DNA from: an uncultured Oscillospiraceae bacterium
GTDB taxonomy: Bacteria; Bacillota; Clostridia; Oscillospirales; Ruminococcaceae
Length of the DNA stretch: 22,438 bases
Reading direction: 5' to 3'
NCBI GenBank assembly: GCA_904502045.1
Contig: CAJGEB010000002.1
Location: 1-22,438 of the forward strand
A model generated the notes under the pieces. The model was given only the letters and a program-made list of their open reading frames with translations. It made no database searches and was not told the DNA's origin. This document shows, in pieces, positions 21,723 through 22,438 of the stretch; position 1 is the stretch's first letter, and every line of letters begins with the position of its first letter. Made by a program: the position numbers and the translations under genes.

Positions 21723-22438
21723 TTACATTTCCATTCCGAATAAAGAGGAAAGGGTAAGATAAATGGTGGGGTATTTAGTTGGCAATTCGAGTAACCAAGA
21801 ATTGAGAGTATCTTCAGAAAGCTCTTCGATATTTACTGAGGTTTCCGGAATGGTAACCGAAACATCCTCATTTTTCAATGAGAAAGAGGAGGAAAGGGAG
21901 ATATCAAGGGAATCCTGAAGATTCATTTTGAAGGTGACGTCTATTGTGACTCCATTTTCGGAAGCTTTCTGCTCGACGGTCAGCTCAACAGGGAAAGAAA
22001 GGGTAATTCCTTCGCCCGTAAAGAAGATCTCACTCGTACTGAACTTGGATCCGTCTTTTTTCTCTTCTCTTGAATATTTTAATCCGAGGGTGGTATCTTC
22101 GGCTTTTATCGAAGCGGTACCTTCAAATTTACCGTCCTTAAAGGTTTCATCGAATTTAAAATCCAAGGATTGACCGTCATTCACATCTTCATCCAAATTT
22201 ATATTACAACTGAAGCTTTGGGCTCCGTTTTCGTCAAAGGAGTAAGAGAGGTTGAAGAAGGGGGTGGGTTGTCCTGCAGATATCTTGACACTGTTATCGG
22301 AAAAAGCGGATACAAAATTGAAGAGGTTGGATCCGTCCTTGTCATTAACGTCAAAATTCATAGAAAGAGTTTTTGCATCGGCGGTAACGGTATCGGTGAT
22401 TATAATTTTATCGACCTCGCCCAGATCAATATCGTTTG
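21723..22438 (-). CDS. C-terminal part of a beta-rich, probably extracytoplasmic protein (partial)
   Basis: The frame is open from the window edge; the last complete codon is at 22436-22434 and 25 residues precede the internal methionine at 22361, so the gene is cut at its N-terminus and at least 237 residues are visible. The sequence is rich in alternating polar and hydrophobic residues with many D, S, T, K and F (for example SLDFKFDETFKDGKFEGTA), typical of beta-sandwich surface or lipoprotein domains, with no cysteines except one and no membrane segment. Repeats of the form strand-turn-strand are visible but not regular. I do not recognise the family. Any signal peptide would lie beyond the window. 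Confidence 0.6.
   Translation of the reverse strand, partial: NDIDLGEVDKIIITDTVTADAKTLSMNFDVNDKDGSNLFNFVSAFSDNSVKISAGQPTPFFNLSYSFDENGAQSFSCNINLDEDVNDGQSLDFKFDETFKDGKFEGTASIKAEDTTLGLKYSREEKKDGSKFSTSEIFFTGEGITLSFPVELTVEQKASENGVTIDVTFKMNLQDSLDISLSSSFSLKNEDVSVTIPETSVNIEELSEDTLNSWLLELPTKYPTIYLTLSSLFGMEM

Overview
The window looks like part of a chromosome from a spore-forming, anaerobic Firmicute of class Clostridia, most likely an Oscillospiraceae/Ruminococcaceae-type gut bacterium. This is inferred from a complete spoIIAA-spoIIAB-sigF operon, strong AGGAGG-type ribosome binding sites, mid-40s percent GC by eye, a DUF6062-like protein and an extra EF-G-like GTPase. I saw no tRNA, rRNA, CRISPR array, insertion sequence or phage gene. 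Almost all genes lie on the minus strand; the exceptions are the first two genes and the OGG1-type glycosylase.

Left edge (11-2064, plus strand): a PLP-dependent alpha-oxoamine synthase closely resembling bacterial serine palmitoyltransferase, followed by a short-chain dehydrogenase. Together they resemble the first two steps of sphingoid-base synthesis, which is notable in a Firmicute. A bidirectional terminator separates them from a minus-strand series read from 6777 down to 2103: DegT-type sugar aminotransferase, Gfo/Idh/MocA oxidoreductase, xylose-isomerase-like protein, PIG-L/LmbE deacetylase and cytidine deaminase. The first three have strong codon bias and consensus ribosome binding sites and look highly expressed. 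They probably form a keto-/amino-sugar or cyclitol pathway whose substrate cannot be read from sequence.

Middle (7104-14399, minus strand): an 87-aa HPr-like protein without the phosphorylatable histidine, behind a textbook promoter; an EF-G paralogue whose promoter overlaps a 19-bp palindrome; an 863-aa protein that appears to be a degenerate P1B-type ATPase with a long disordered N-terminus; the rRNA methyltransferase RlmB; an 89-aa tail-anchored protein; and a DUF6062-like protein with two copies of a CxxC...CxxH module. The last gene is divergent from ogg (14510-15340, plus) and the two promoters overlap.

Right part (15409-22438, minus strand): the sporulation operon spoIIAA-spoIIAB-sigF, then the housekeeping operon trpS-folC-pyrE (folC and pyrE overlap as TAATG), a PD-(D/E)xK-like protein with a probable winged-helix C-terminus, a DUF975-like membrane protein with its own strong promoter, and the C-terminal part of a beta-rich protein that runs off the window. 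Factor-independent terminators separate most units. The features most worth follow-up are the sphingolipid-like gene pair, the pseudo-P-type ATPase, the sugar cassette, the histidine-less HPr-like protein and the nuclease-like protein.
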